Assembly: GCF_003268395.1 (NCBI RefSeq)
Contig: NZ_LQXQ01000016.1
Span: 1-64,000, forward strand
Length of the DNA stretch: 64,000 nt
Origin: Acinetobacter sp. CFCC 10889
GTDB taxonomy: Bacteria > Pseudomonadota > Gammaproteobacteria > Pseudomonadales > Moraxellaceae
Direction: 5' to 3'
A program made the translations under genes and the position numbers. Numbering within the stretch: position 1 is the first letter of the stretch; each line of letters opens with the position of its first letter. Under the pieces are notes generated by a model. The model made no database searches. It worked only from the letters and a program-made list of their open reading frames with translations, and was not told where the DNA came from. Shown piece after piece: positions 27,635-36,697 of this stretch.

Positions 27635-28870
27635 TTACTCAAAAATGTCATTAAATTTTTTAGTTAAATTACACCAAGCAAATCTTTCAGTATATTCTAT
27701 ACATTCTTGATTTGAGATTAAGTTTTTATTTTCTAAAATATTAATAATGGTATCAGTCATACTTTGATAATCATGATTTTTTATAAGAAATCCAGTTTTT
27801 TCATGTCGAACAGCATCAATAATTCCACCTGTAGAAAAAGCAACAGTCGGTGTTCCATGCGCAGCAGCTTCAATAGCAACCATGCCAAAACCCTCAGGAT
27901 CATCAGGAATATGCTTAACAGGGAAGATATGAATATCAGCTAAATAATACCATGCAGATAGTAGTTCGTCATTTGAAATATTACCAATAAATAAGATATG
28001 GTCTTGAATATTATATTTATTTGCTACAGCAATAATAGACTTCTTACTTTGTAAATTTTTATTCAAAGATTGTGAAGGAGTATCACCAATCACAACAAGA
28101 ATGGTATTTGGGCTGGCTTGAATAATAGATGGGAGACTATGATCTACAAATTCACGTATTGCCTTACGAGCAGTTAAGCGCCCTACTGAAATAAGAATTT
28201 TTTTATTATTTAGATGATATTGCATTTTTAATGTATTTATAAGTTGCTGATTTTTTCTAGGCGGAGGAAAATTAACTCCAGGATGGATTATTTTTAATTT
28301 ATCTTTTTTAATTTTCTTTTGCAGACATATTTCAAATGTTGGAGTGCTGTTAGCTATTATCTTATCAGCCATTCTAATAGCTGGTATCCAAATTAAACTG
28401 TATATAGGGTGATTAGTAGCAATATCTAATCCATGTATATAAATAATACTTTTTTTTCTAAATATTTTTGCCCAAAAAACTGTAATAGGTGCTGTCAGAC
28501 CGCTACCCGAAAATAAGATATTAGGACGTTGTGTTAAACAGATCCATAAGGTTTTAAAAAAAGCTAAAATTAGAAATATAGGTAAAGGATTAAGTTTTAC
28601 ACCATAAAATTTACAATTAATAGGTGCAACTTTTTTTGCGTCATGATGACTTAATAATAGAACTTCATGATCTTTACTTAATTCATCTGCAATATGCCAG
28701 TTTAGGCGTTCCATGCCACCTATTAGCGGTGGAAGGTTTCTTGTTACTATTAAAATCTTTATATTTTTTTTTGACAATTCAAAATTACCTAATAAGGCTG
28801 TTGTTAATTGGTGAAGTCTATCAAATTCTCTGTATGAATAAAGTGTTATAATAAAAAAAATTCTATGCAA
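27635..28870 (-). CDS. GT4-family glycosyltransferase (start uncertain)
   Basis: The GT-B protein carries PPLIGGMERLNWHIADEL at its acceptor side, LISVGRLTARKAIREFVDH in the hinge, and the donor motif DPEGFGMVAIEAAAHGTPTVAFSTGG with both conserved Glu residues. The longest reading is 411 residues, but its first 30 or so residues precede the normal GT4 start. A TTG at 28777 giving LSKKNIKILIVTRNLPP is a better domain start. It would also leave about 100 bases for promoters, where otherwise only 8 bases separate this gene from the divergent pglL. Confidence 0.82.
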   Translation of the reverse strand: MHRIFFIITLYSYREFDRLHQLTTALLGNFELSKKNIKILIVTRNLPPLIGGMERLNWHIADELSKDHEVLLLSHHDAKKVAPINCKFYGVKLNPLPIFLILAFFKTLWICLTQRPNILFSGSGLTAPITVFWAKIFRKKSIIYIHGLDIATNHPIYSLIWIPAIRMADKIIANSTPTFEICLQKKIKKDKLKIIHPGVNFPPPRKNQQLINTLKMQYHLNNKKILISVGRLTARKAIREFVDHSLPSIIQASPNTILVVIGDTPSQSLNKNLQSKKSIIAVANKYNIQDHILFIGNISNDELLSAWYYLADIHIFPVKHIPDDPEGFGMVAIEAAAHGTPTVAFSTGGIIDAVRHEKTGFLIKNHDYQSMTDTIINILENKNLISNQECIEYTERFAWCNLTKKFNDIFE

Positions 28871-28878
28871 TTTTAGTC

Positions 28879-30519
28879 ATGCATCTAATCCTCCCCATCT
28901 TCTCAGCGCTATTACTAGCACTAGCATACCTCTTGCCTTTTCATAAACTGCCATGGACAACCTTTGGTAGTGAGGTTTTGGCTTTTCTATCAGCGATTAC
29001 ACTACTGTGTATGTTTCTGAAAAAAGATCTTAAAATTCCGAAACCACAACTGCTTGTCTTGCCAATATTGTTGATTCCATTGATCCAATACGGCTTTGGA
29101 CAAATCGTTTATTTTAGTAATGCCTTACTGTGTAGTGCATATCTACTCATGTTTTGGTTGATGGTCATTGTGGGCTATAACCTGTCACTTGATAAAGTGA
29201 AACGAGAAAAAGCATTTACCAGTATCAGTATAGTGATTTTGATCGTGGCACTACTTTCAAGTGTGATTGCGATCTTGCAATGGTTAGGGCTGAATACATA
29301 CTTTGCACCATTGATGAATTTCCTTAAAGGCAATCGTCCTTATGCCAACTTTGCCCAGCCGAATAATCTTGCAACATTTTTAACAATGGCAGTATTTGCC
29401 TGTCTATATTTCTATGAAAAAAGACTACTTTCAAATATTGTCCTGATTCCCTCCGCATTGATCCTCATCTTTACTATTGCGCTCACACAGTCCCGTACTT
29501 CTTGGGTGGTGTGCTTATTTGTGCTGATTTATTTAGCAATTAAACAATTTAATCAACCAAAACGTTTTGGTTTTGCTAAGTTATTGTTATGGGTTGGTGC
29601 ATTTATTGCTGCAATTGCTTTGTTGCCTTATTTTAATGCTTTGATTAGTACAGTGTCACAACAAGAGGTTGTTGATACCGCTAGTGTTGTCGAGCGAGCA
29701 TCATCTGGTTATAAGCGTTTAGATATGTGGTCACAAACTTGGGTAGCGATTCAACAACAACCTTGGTGGGGTTATGGTTGGAATCAAACAGGTATGGCAC
29801 AGATTGCTGCATTTGATTTACGTCCAAATTGGGAGTGGTATAAGACCGCACATAATGTCATTTTAGACTTGTTGGTTTGGAATGGAATCCCACTTGCTAT
29901 ATTGATTATTTTATATGTGGTCGGTTGGTTGTATTGGTTAAATAAGGGGATTCGAGAGCCGATTTCTTTGACCGCAAGCTTGATGGTTTGTGCGATCTTA
30001 ATCCATGCCTTATTAGAATATCCGATTCATTATGCTTATTTTTTACTACCAATGGGCTTTTTGTTGGGGATTATTCAAGCGCAATATCCATATTTACCAA
30101 GTAAAAATTTAAAGCCTGCGTTTACGCTGAGTTTGGTATTCATTGGTATTACGCTATGTGTAGTGGTGTATCGAGATTATCAGCTATATCGTCAACAAAG
30201 TGTATTTGTAAGTATCAAAAAGCCACTGACAGCAACACAGCAAGCGGTGATGGACCAACCGATTTGGCTATTGTCCCAGTTTGATGAGCGGGTGTGGTGG
30301 ATTGGTTTAGACCCAGCAACCAAAATGACGGATGTAGAGTTGCAGCATTTAGATCGTATGGTGGCAAATTTAGCCTCTAAATATGATTTATTAAAATATG
30401 CACAAGTGCTTGCATTCAATGGTAAAAAAGCAGAAGCAGAACATCAACTTTGGATTTTATCTGAGTTGCATCGCGACAAGCGTAATTATCAGGATATTTT
30501 GCCGAAAGCTGAAAAATAG
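28879..30519 (+). CDS. pglL: PglL-type O-oligosaccharyltransferase (Wzy_C family)
   Basis: The 546-residue membrane protein has about twelve hydrophobic spans and the Wzy_C/PglL core. NRPYANFAQPNNLATFLTM lies near residue 155, followed by TQSRTSW and a large periplasmic loop with WWGYGWNQTG and KTAHNVILDLLVWNGIPLA. PglL enzymes transfer lipid-linked oligosaccharide en bloc to Ser/Thr of proteins, including pilins, in the periplasm; WaaL ligase is the main alternative. In other Acinetobacter a PglL-like gene often adjoins a pilin gene, and here the pair is split by about 19 kb of glycan genes. Its base composition is core-like, marking the island's right border. Confidence 0.88.
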   Translation: MHLILPIFSALLLALAYLLPFHKLPWTTFGSEVLAFLSAITLLCMFLKKDLKIPKPQLLVLPILLIPLIQYGFGQIVYFSNALLCSAYLLMFWLMVIVGYNLSLDKVKREKAFTSISIVILIVALLSSVIAILQWLGLNTYFAPLMNFLKGNRPYANFAQPNNLATFLTMAVFACLYFYEKRLLSNIVLIPSALILIFTIALTQSRTSWVVCLFVLIYLAIKQFNQPKRFGFAKLLLWVGAFIAAIALLPYFNALISTVSQQEVVDTASVVERASSGYKRLDMWSQTWVAIQQQPWWGYGWNQTGMAQIAAFDLRPNWEWYKTAHNVILDLLVWNGIPLAILIILYVVGWLYWLNKGIREPISLTASLMVCAILIHALLEYPIHYAYFLLPMGFLLGIIQAQYPYLPSKNLKPAFTLSLVFIGITLCVVVYRDYQLYRQQSVFVSIKKPLTATQQAVMDQPIWLLSQFDERVWWIGLDPATKMTDVELQHLDRMVANLASKYDLLKYAQVLAFNGKKAEAEHQLWILSELHRDKRNYQDILPKAEK

Positions 30520-30523
30520 CCAT

Positions 30524-30568
30524 AAAAAATCCCTTTGCTAACGCTTTCCAGTAACAAAGGGATTTTTT
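30524..30568. terminator. Bidirectional terminator between pglL and bfr
   Basis: AAAAAATCCCTTTG and CAAAGGGATTTTTT form a perfect 14-bp stem with a 17-base loop, with T-runs on both strands. It serves the convergent pglL and bfr genes. Confidence 0.92.
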
Positions 30569-30581
30569 GCAGAAGAAAAAA

Positions 30582-31046
30582 TTACATTTGGCTTTGAATA
30601 TAATTTTCGATACCAACACTATCAGTCAGGTCAATTTGTGTAGTGAGCCAATCCCAATATTCTTCTTCTTTTTCAAGAATTTCTTGCACTAAATCACGGG
30701 TTACATAGTCAAGATGTTGTTCAGCCAGTGCAACCGTTTTTTGTAGTGCTTCAATATTTTCTTTGACTTTACGAATGTCGCAATTGAGCACTTCTAGCGT
30801 ATGTTGCCCGATATATAATTTACCTAAATGCTGCAAATTCGGTAAACCTTCCAAAAATAAAATACGTTCAATCACTTTGTCCGCATGTTTCATTTGGCGG
30901 ATCGACTCTTTGTATTCTGCTGAGCCAAGTTGCTCGATACCCCAATCATTAAACATGCGTGAATGTAAAAAATATTGGTTAATCGCTGTTAAATGGTGGT
31001 AAAGCACTTGGTTGAGTTGGTTAATAACGTCACGATTGCCTTTCAT
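30582..31046 (-). CDS. bfr: Bacterioferritin subunit lacking ferroxidase ligands
   Basis: Bacterioferritin forms 24-mer iron-storage shells with haem between subunits. The 154-residue protein aligns colinearly with E. coli Bfr (AINQYFLH, MKHAD, ERILFLEGLPNLQ), and Met52, the haem ligand, is present. Of the ferroxidase residues only His54 and Glu127 remain: position 18 is His, 51 is Gln, 94 is Val and 130 is Tyr. It therefore looks like a haem-binding subunit without a working di-iron centre. Such subunits elsewhere mix with an active one; a second bfr would be expected outside this window. bfd lies upstream on the same strand. Confidence 0.92.
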   Translation of the reverse strand: MKGNRDVINQLNQVLYHHLTAINQYFLHSRMFNDWGIEQLGSAEYKESIRQMKHADKVIERILFLEGLPNLQHLGKLYIGQHTLEVLNCDIRKVKENIEALQKTVALAEQHLDYVTRDLVQEILEKEEEYWDWLTTQIDLTDSVGIENYIQSQM

Positions 31047-31355
31047 GGTGAATGCTCCATTTAAAATCTGTGCCTCAAAGTATTTTTAAGGCAATCCATT
31101 ATTGAATCATAATCAAATTTGCATAGAGTTTCGAGCATTTTATAGAACAGCAAATGAAAATCGCAATCAAAATCATGAGAGGAGCTGATTCATTTTGAGT
31201 GATCTTTTATGATAAAAAGTACTTGATTTGTATTTAAAAATAAAATGGTAAAGCTTTTAAAAAGAAACCCGCTTTGAGTCGAAGCGGGGGAGGAGGATGA
31301 TCATCACTGATCATAGAGGGATTATTATCATTATTTAAAAAAATCAAAAATACAG
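31047..31355. other. Intergenic region between bfd and bfr
   Basis: About 310 AT-rich bases. They hold the bfd terminator hairpin (31268-31288 plus a T-run on the minus strand) and the presumed bfr promoter between about 31050 and 31200. A weak Fur-like ATTGAATCATAATC lies near 31100. No ORF was recognised. Confidence 0.5.
31255..31288 (-). terminator. Terminator downstream of bfd
   Basis: On the minus strand CCCGCTT and AAGCGGG form a stem with a 7-base loop, followed by GTTTCTTTTT. The orientation fits termination of bfd. Confidence 0.8.
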
Positions 31356-31550
31356 CTAGGCAGCAACAGAAATCCGTGCAGCAATTAAAGATAATTCTTC
31401 ATTGATAATGCTTTTTGCTTCAGGTGCACAACGACCACAGCATGTCCCTAAGTCCAATAGTTCACGAACGTCACGATAGCTTTCAGCTCCATTCGCCATG
31501 GCATCTTTAATATCTTGATCTGTAATACCACGACATAAGCAAACGTACAT
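31356..31550 (-). CDS. bfd: Bacterioferritin-associated ferredoxin
   Basis: Bfd is a small [2Fe-2S] protein that binds bacterioferritin and donates electrons to release stored iron. The 64-residue product has cluster ligands Cys4, Cys6, Cys38 and Cys41 in YVCLCRG and TCCGRC, with an additional Cys37. The ATG at 31550 is chosen over a TTG at 31559 because it places CxC directly at the N-terminus, as in the family. A strong Fur-box-like sequence lies upstream, consistent with induction under iron starvation. Confidence 0.93.
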   Translation of the reverse strand: MYVCLCRGITDQDIKDAMANGAESYRDVRELLDLGTCCGRCAPEAKSIINEELSLIAARISVAA

Positions 31551-31575
31551 GAGAATCAACCACAGGTTTAAATGC

Positions 31576-31604
31576 GATAATTGATATTATTGATAATTAT
31601 TATC
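31576..31604 (-). promoter_or_regulatory. Fur box upstream of bfd
   Basis: GATAATTATTATC (31592-31604) is a perfect palindrome about the central T and extends leftwards through GATAAT and GATAT repeats, matching the GATAAT-type Fur consensus. It lies 26-54 bases upstream of the bfd start, where it would cover the promoter. Confidence 0.75.
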
Positions 31605-31722
31605 GTTTGTCAATGAAATTCATTTAAATATCTGTTTTTTGTTGATTGGCTTTTTGGATAAAAAAATACCACTTGATCGGTGGTATTTTAATTTAAACTT
31701 AATTGTATGATATTTATATGAA

Positions 31723-32106
31723 TTATTTTTCAATAATCACAATACCATCCATTTCAACTAAGGCATTTTTAGGTAGGCTTGCAACACCCAATGCAGCACG
31801 TGCTGGATAAGGTTGTGCAAAATATTCCCCCATGATTTGATTCACAAGTTGGAAGTGAGACAAATCGGTCAAGAAAATGTTGAGTTTTGCGATATCGGCA
31901 AGAGAGCCACCTGCAGCTTCACAGACTGCTTTTAAATTATCAAAGACACGGCGAATTTGAGCTTCAATGCCTTCTACCAGCTCCATACTGTATGGGTCTA
32001 AGCCAATTTGACCTGACAGATAAAGTGTATTCCCAACTAAAATGGCTTGAGAATAAGTACCGATCGCAGCAGGGGCATTTTCAGTATGAATCACTTGGCG
32101 GGACAT
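31723..32106 (-). CDS. ridA: RidA family reactive enamine/imine deaminase
   Basis: RidA hydrolyses reactive 2-aminoacrylate-type enamines produced by PLP enzymes such as threonine/serine dehydratase. The 127-residue protein shows [43 protein letters not shown] and [21 protein letters not shown]; the Arg in the YPARAA motif is the substrate-binding residue. The ATG at 32106 follows AGGAG at good spacing, so it is preferred over a TTG 3 bases before it. The neighbour upstream on the same strand is spoT. Confidence 0.93.
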   Translation of the reverse strand: MSRQVIHTENAPAAIGTYSQAILVGNTLYLSGQIGLDPYSMELVEGIEAQIRRVFDNLKAVCEAAGGSLADIAKLNIFLTDLSHFQLVNQIMGEYFAQPYPARAALGVASLPKNALVEMDGIVIIEK

Positions 32107-32182
32107 CAATTTCTCCTATTTTTCAATTCAATTCATCATATCGGATGAATGGTATTCTCGAAAGGCATATCGGTTTATCTGA

Positions 32183-34285
32183 TTAACACGCTTTGGACAC
32201 TTGTGGGCTTGCGATGGGCATAGCTAAACGTGTGACACGTGGGAAGCCAAACAGCATACGCAGTTCACGAATAATCTGTGCGATTTGCTTACGGTCTTTG
32301 ACCACAATATTTACAAATGTTTTTTCGTCACGACTTTGTACTGATTCAACTCCAGTTTTGAGTTTACGACATAAATAAATCAGTTCTGATACTTGTTCAT
32401 CATTTAAGACCAGATCAATACTTAAATATGCACTAAAGTTAATATCATCTTCAGTTTCAGAGTTCCATTGCAAAGGCATGATATTTTCAGGATGTAAATG
32501 TTGCTCATGCAATAAGTTGTGACAACGTGAACGATGTACAATCAAACCACGGCGTGAAATATGCCCCTGAATCGGGTCACCCAACACAGGGTTGCAGCAA
32601 TGGGCATATTTAACATCAACGCCTTCAGTACCTTGAATCAGACGCTCAGAGGTTGCATTATCTTCTTGGTCTTGAGCAAAGAGATGGTTTGCGACCAATT
32701 GTGGTAGTAAATCACCTACAGCGATTTGTTCGTAAAGTGCTTCTTTACTACTGACATGCCGCCACTGCAATAAATCAACCCAGTCTGACTCAGATAGATC
32801 CTTGACGGATAGATTAAATAATTTTAGAGCACGATTCAGCGCTTGCTGTCCAACCAAACGTTGTTCCTCAATATCTTGATCTTTCAAAATATGTTGAATT
32901 GCTCGGCGTGCTTTTTGTGTATTGATAAAGCTGAGCCAATCTGGATTTGGTGTGGCTAAAACATCAGTAATGACTTCAATCACTTGACCACTTTGCAAAG
33001 GTGTAGAAAGCGGTTTAATTTCACCATTGATTTTTGCACCTACTGCATGGTTACCTAAAAACAGGCTCGCTGAATAGGCAAAATCAACGGCTGTTGCACC
33101 TTGTGGCAATTCATGTAATTGTCCATGTGGTGTATAGACCCAAATTTTCTCTTGGTGTAAATAGTCTAGTAAGTCGCTAAAAGTCGTTTTTGCACAGTCA
33201 CCATCCACCAAAATATTTAAATTTTTCATCGAGGCTTGGATCGCAGAGCGACATGCTTGTGGCGCATTTTCACCAAGTACCACACCAAAGCGTGCAGCTT
33301 TACGCATTAACTCAGTTTGAATTGTCAGTGATAATGTGGTTTTTTCACCTTTCAAACGCAGCATTAAGGATTGATTACCACCAGGAAGCGGGTAACGAAT
33401 ATGATCTTCATAATGTAGCACTTGGAAATTTTCCCGTAATGCTTCAACTAAGCGATCACAATCTGCAATGCTTTGTAAAATAATTTCAAAGGCATGACTG
33501 TGGGTCAGTTCTTGTAGATCAATTTCATTTTTAACAAAGTGACGGAGTAATTCGATATTATTATTTTTCTTTTTAATACGACCTTGAATGCTGTAGGTAT
33601 GGAGTAAGTCAGCAAGGTTTTGTTCCCAAACGGTTTGATATTTACATCGTTCTGGTTTGGTACTGCGTAATGATTCTTGCACATCGTTATACATATCGAG
33701 GTCAAGATTCTGATAACACAGATGTTCTAAGTTATCTGCCATTTCATTCATACCCACAAGACGAGCCATGGGTACGAACACATCAAAGGTTTCTTGTGCA
33801 ATACGTGCACGTTTATCAGGGCGTAATGACCCTAATGTGGTCATATTATGATAACGATCTGCTAATTTAATAATAATGACACGTGGATCTTGTAAGGTGG
33901 CTTGCAAGATTTTTCGGAATGAAGCTGCTTTATTGTATTCTTTATCACTAGAATGGCTAAGTTTTGTTACACCATCGACCAGTTCAGCCACAACACGACC
34001 AAATTTTTCGGTAATGTCTTCTTTATTGAAGTCAGTGTCTTCAATCACATCATGTAACAGTGCTGCCATGAGGGTTTCAGCATCCATTCGCATGTGGGCT
34101 AAAATACAACTGACCGCAATTGGATGAAGAATATAGGGTTCACCACTTTTGCGAGTCACACCATCATGTGCGATGTCTGCATAATCGCATGCCGCAAGCA
34201 CCTGCTCGACTTCGCTTGGTTTTAAGTAAGCGTCGATAATAATATTGAGCTGTTGCTTGGCTTGGCTGACCACTTGGCCTGGCAT
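32183..34285 (-). CDS. spoT: (p)ppGpp hydrolase SpoT with degenerate synthetase domain
   Basis: This 700-residue RelA/SpoT homologue has an intact HD hydrolase: YILHPIAV, ALLHDVIEDTD at about residue 75, and KLADRYHNM. The synthetase region (about 200-350) is not canonical: positions of DYIxxPKxNGYQSLH and EVQIRT read DHIRYPLPGGNQSLML and LTIQTE, losing the catalytic acidic residue. A TGS domain (VYTPHGQLHELPQGATAVDFAY), a Cys/His-rich segment (YAHCCNPVLGD) and a C-terminal ACT domain follow. It should therefore degrade, not make, (p)ppGpp, in line with hydrolase-only SpoT reported in Moraxellaceae. rpoZ lies upstream, separated by a terminator. Confidence 0.93.
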   Translation of the reverse strand: MPGQVVSQAKQQLNIIIDAYLKPSEVEQVLAACDYADIAHDGVTRKSGEPYILHPIAVSCILAHMRMDAETLMAALLHDVIEDTDFNKEDITEKFGRVVAELVDGVTKLSHSSDKEYNKAASFRKILQATLQDPRVIIIKLADRYHNMTTLGSLRPDKRARIAQETFDVFVPMARLVGMNEMADNLEHLCYQNLDLDMYNDVQESLRSTKPERCKYQTVWEQNLADLLHTYSIQGRIKKKNNNIELLRHFVKNEIDLQELTHSHAFEIILQSIADCDRLVEALRENFQVLHYEDHIRYPLPGGNQSLMLRLKGEKTTLSLTIQTELMRKAARFGVVLGENAPQACRSAIQASMKNLNILVDGDCAKTTFSDLLDYLHQEKIWVYTPHGQLHELPQGATAVDFAYSASLFLGNHAVGAKINGEIKPLSTPLQSGQVIEVITDVLATPNPDWLSFINTQKARRAIQHILKDQDIEEQRLVGQQALNRALKLFNLSVKDLSESDWVDLLQWRHVSSKEALYEQIAVGDLLPQLVANHLFAQDQEDNATSERLIQGTEGVDVKYAHCCNPVLGDPIQGHISRRGLIVHRSRCHNLLHEQHLHPENIMPLQWNSETEDDINFSAYLSIDLVLNDEQVSELIYLCRKLKTGVESVQSRDEKTFVNIVVKDRKQIAQIIRELRMLFGFPRVTRLAMPIASPQVSKAC

Positions 34286-34445
34286 AGAACACCTATTTCC
34301 GTATTACAAAATCTAAGGGTATTTCGTCAATGCTCTAATGAAAAGCATATTGAATGAATTGTCAATTTTTTAAAAATAAAAAACCTCTATTTTTTTTAAC
34401 AAATATTTTTAATTTTGTCGATTACTTATCTAAAGAAATTGCAAT

Positions 34446-34475
34446 AAAAAAGCCTAGTAAATACTAGGCTTTTTT
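34446..34475. terminator. Terminator between rpoZ and spoT
   Basis: AAAAAAGCCTAGTA and TACTAGGCTTTTTT form a near-perfect stem with an AA loop. It lies directly after rpoZ on the minus strand, so spoT probably has its own promoter within 34286-34445, although read-through is possible. Confidence 0.9.
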
Positions 34476-34487
34476 GGAAAACTCAAC

Positions 34488-34769
34488 TTATTGGAAAGAA
34501 AAGCCTTCTAAGTTCAAGTTATTCACTGAAAGTGCAAGATCAAGACTTGAAGTTTGATAGTCTTGATCACGTTGTTTCAAAATGTCTTTGGTTACATGTC
34601 CTGCTGCAATTTCACGTAAAGCAACAACAGTTGGTTTGTCATTGTCCCACTCTAAAGTTGGTTCAATGCCTTGACGTGCCAATTGACGCGCGCGTTTGCT
34701 TGCCACTAGTACAAGCTCAAAGCGGTTGTCTACATGGTCTAAACAATCTTCAACGGTTACGCGTGCCAT
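34488..34769 (-). CDS. rpoZ: RNA polymerase omega subunit
   Basis: Omega binds the beta-prime subunit and aids polymerase assembly and ppGpp sensing. The 93-residue product begins [30 protein letters not shown], the omega signature, and contains [13 protein letters not shown]. The start at 34769 is set by this conserved N-terminus; the open frame continues upstream without family similarity. The gene lies between gmk and spoT in the usual gammaproteobacterial order. Confidence 0.97.
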   Translation of the reverse strand: MARVTVEDCLDHVDNRFELVLVASKRARQLARQGIEPTLEWDNDKPTVVALREIAAGHVTKDILKQRDQDYQTSSLDLALSVNNLNLEGFSFQ

Positions 34770-34853
34770 AAGAGTTCTCGTATGAATATAAATTTTTAAA
34801 TAGACTGTCAAGTATAAAATGCTTTAACTTTATACTCAAGTTTAATCACGTAC

Positions 34854-35477
34854 TCATTTACTTTCAGGGGTAATTAATTTTGTAATTAAAGCTTGGTGGC
34901 GATTTGCTTGCTGACAGAGTTTGAGACGATTTGCATTAATTACAGATTCAAGATCGTGTAGTGCTTTATTAAAATCATCATTGATAATGAGATAGTCAAA
35001 ATTAACATATTGTTGCATGTCTTCAACAGCACAGCTCAAGCGATGTTCAATGACTTCTACTGAGTCTGTGCCGCGATTTGACAAGCGTTGGCGTAAATCA
35101 AACTGAGTAGGGGGCAGGATAAAAATTTGTTTTGATTCAGGAAAAAGTTTACGAACTTGTTCAGCACCTTGCCAATCAATTTCGAGTAAAACATCATGTC
35201 CTTTGGCAAGTTGTTCTCTTACAGTCGCTTGAGATGTCCCATAGTAATTACCAAAAACTTCAGCATATTCAATGAAACCGCCTTGATTCACCTGCTCAAG
35301 GAAAATTTCTTTACTGGTGAAATGGTAATGAACGCCTTCAAGTTCACCTACACGTTGACCACGTGTGGTATGCGAGACAGAAACGTGTAAATTGCTGACA
35401 CGCTCAAGTAGGGCTTTCACGAGAGATGTTTTGCCTGTTCCTGATGCAGCAGAAACGACAAACAATAGACCCGACAT
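34854..35477 (-). CDS. gmk: Guanylate kinase
   Basis: Gmk phosphorylates GMP to GDP. The 207-residue protein starts MSGLLFVVSAASGTGKTSLVKAL with its P-loop at residues 12-18. It contains VSHTTRGQRVGELEGVHYHF, FIEYAEVFGNYYGTS (GMP-binding) and LLEIDWQGAEQV. The start at 35477 is fixed by the family N-terminus; the open frame upstream has no similarity and runs into the divergent ispH promoter region. Confidence 0.97.
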   Translation of the reverse strand: MSGLLFVVSAASGTGKTSLVKALLERVSNLHVSVSHTTRGQRVGELEGVHYHFTSKEIFLEQVNQGGFIEYAEVFGNYYGTSQATVREQLAKGHDVLLEIDWQGAEQVRKLFPESKQIFILPPTQFDLRQRLSNRGTDSVEVIEHRLSCAVEDMQQYVNFDYLIINDDFNKALHDLESVINANRLKLCQQANRHQALITKLITPESK

Positions 35478-35610
35478 GATATTTTTCCTGATATGATAAA
35501 ATATCTTCTCTATTTTAGAGTAGAGTGCACACAAACAAAATAGCTTTTGCAGATTGTTTGTCATTATTCTATAAATTTTATTGAAACTTTGAGTGAGCCT
35601 TGAGGGTGTT

Positions 35611-36561
35611 ATGAAAATTGTATTGGCCAATCCACGTGGTTTCTGTGCAGGCGTCGACCGAGCAATTGCAATCGTCAATCGTGCACTTGAATGTTTTAAT
35701 CCCCCAATTTATGTACGCCATGAAGTGGTACATAACAAATTTGTGGTGGATGATCTTCGTCAGCGTGGTGCAATCTTTGTCGACGAACTTGATGAAGTGC
35801 CTGATGATAATATTGTGATTTTTAGTGCGCATGGTGTTTCTAAACAAGTGCAACAAGAAGCTGAACGCCGTGGCTTAAAGGTATTTGATGCAACCTGCCC
35901 ATTGGTGACAAAAGTACATATTGAAGTGACCAAATATGCCCGTGAAGGGACAGAGGCGATCTTGATTGGTCATGAAGGGCATCCTGAAGTTGAAGGCACA
36001 ATGGGACAATATGACACGAAAAATGGTGGACATATTTATCTGGTTGAAGATGAACAAGATGTTGAATCTTTACAAGTACAAAATCCTGAAAAAGTTGCAT
36101 TTGTAACACAAACAACTTTATCGATTGATGATACTGCTAAAGTGATTGATGCTTTGCGTGGTAAGTTTCCACATATTCAAGGTCCACGCAAAGATGATAT
36201 TTGCTATGCCACACAAAATCGCCAAGATGCAGTTAGAGACTTAGCACAGCAATGTGATGTTGTACTTGTTGTTGGCTCACCAAACTCATCCAACTCAAAT
36301 CGTTTACGTGAGTTAGCAGAACGCATGGGTAAACATGCATATTTGGTCGATAATGCAGATGAACTACAAAAAGAATGGTTTAAGCCAACCGATCAAATCG
36401 GGGTAACTGCGGGAGCATCAGCACCTGAAATTTTAATTAAACAAGTTATTCAACGCTTGCAGGACTGGGGGGCAACACCACCACAAGAACTTGATGGGCG
36501 TGAAGAAAATATAACCTTTAGTTTACCTAAAGAGTTAAGGATTCAAGTTACGCAAGCGTAG
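35611..36561 (+). CDS. ispH: 4-hydroxy-3-methylbut-2-enyl diphosphate reductase
   Basis: IspH catalyses the last step of the MEP isoprenoid pathway, forming IPP and DMAPP with a [4Fe-4S] cluster. The 316-residue product has the three cluster cysteines in [23 protein letters not shown] and [11 protein letters not shown], plus [12 protein letters not shown] and GASAPE. The ATG at 35611, preceded by TTGAGGG, is chosen over a GTG at 35593. It is divergent from gmk, and a terminator follows before the first minor-pilin operon. Confidence 0.97.
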   Translation: MKIVLANPRGFCAGVDRAIAIVNRALECFNPPIYVRHEVVHNKFVVDDLRQRGAIFVDELDEVPDDNIVIFSAHGVSKQVQQEAERRGLKVFDATCPLVTKVHIEVTKYAREGTEAILIGHEGHPEVEGTMGQYDTKNGGHIYLVEDEQDVESLQVQNPEKVAFVTQTTLSIDDTAKVIDALRGKFPHIQGPRKDDICYATQNRQDAVRDLAQQCDVVLVVGSPNSSNSNRLRELAERMGKHAYLVDNADELQKEWFKPTDQIGVTAGASAPEILIKQVIQRLQDWGATPPQELDGREENITFSLPKELRIQVTQA

Positions 36562-36579
36562 ATATTAATTCACTTTTAC

Positions 36580-36613
36580 AACCGATAATTGTTAAGCAGT
36601 TATCGGTTTTTTT
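36580..36613 (+). terminator. Terminator after ispH
   Basis: AACCGATAA pairs with TTATCGGTT around a 16-base spacer, followed by a T-run. It separates ispH from pilus operon A. Confidence 0.88.
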
Positions 36614-36697
36614 GTGCCTCTTATCCGCTATGTATTGGTTTTGTGAAATTTGTTAATAAAATATAAAAATAATAAAGCGTTGTAGGTGAAAAGAATA

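Noticed and set aside
35477-35678. N-terminal extension of gmk on the minus strand
   Set aside because: The guanylate kinase family starts at MSGLLFVVSAASG; the extension overlaps the divergent ispH start and has no similarity.
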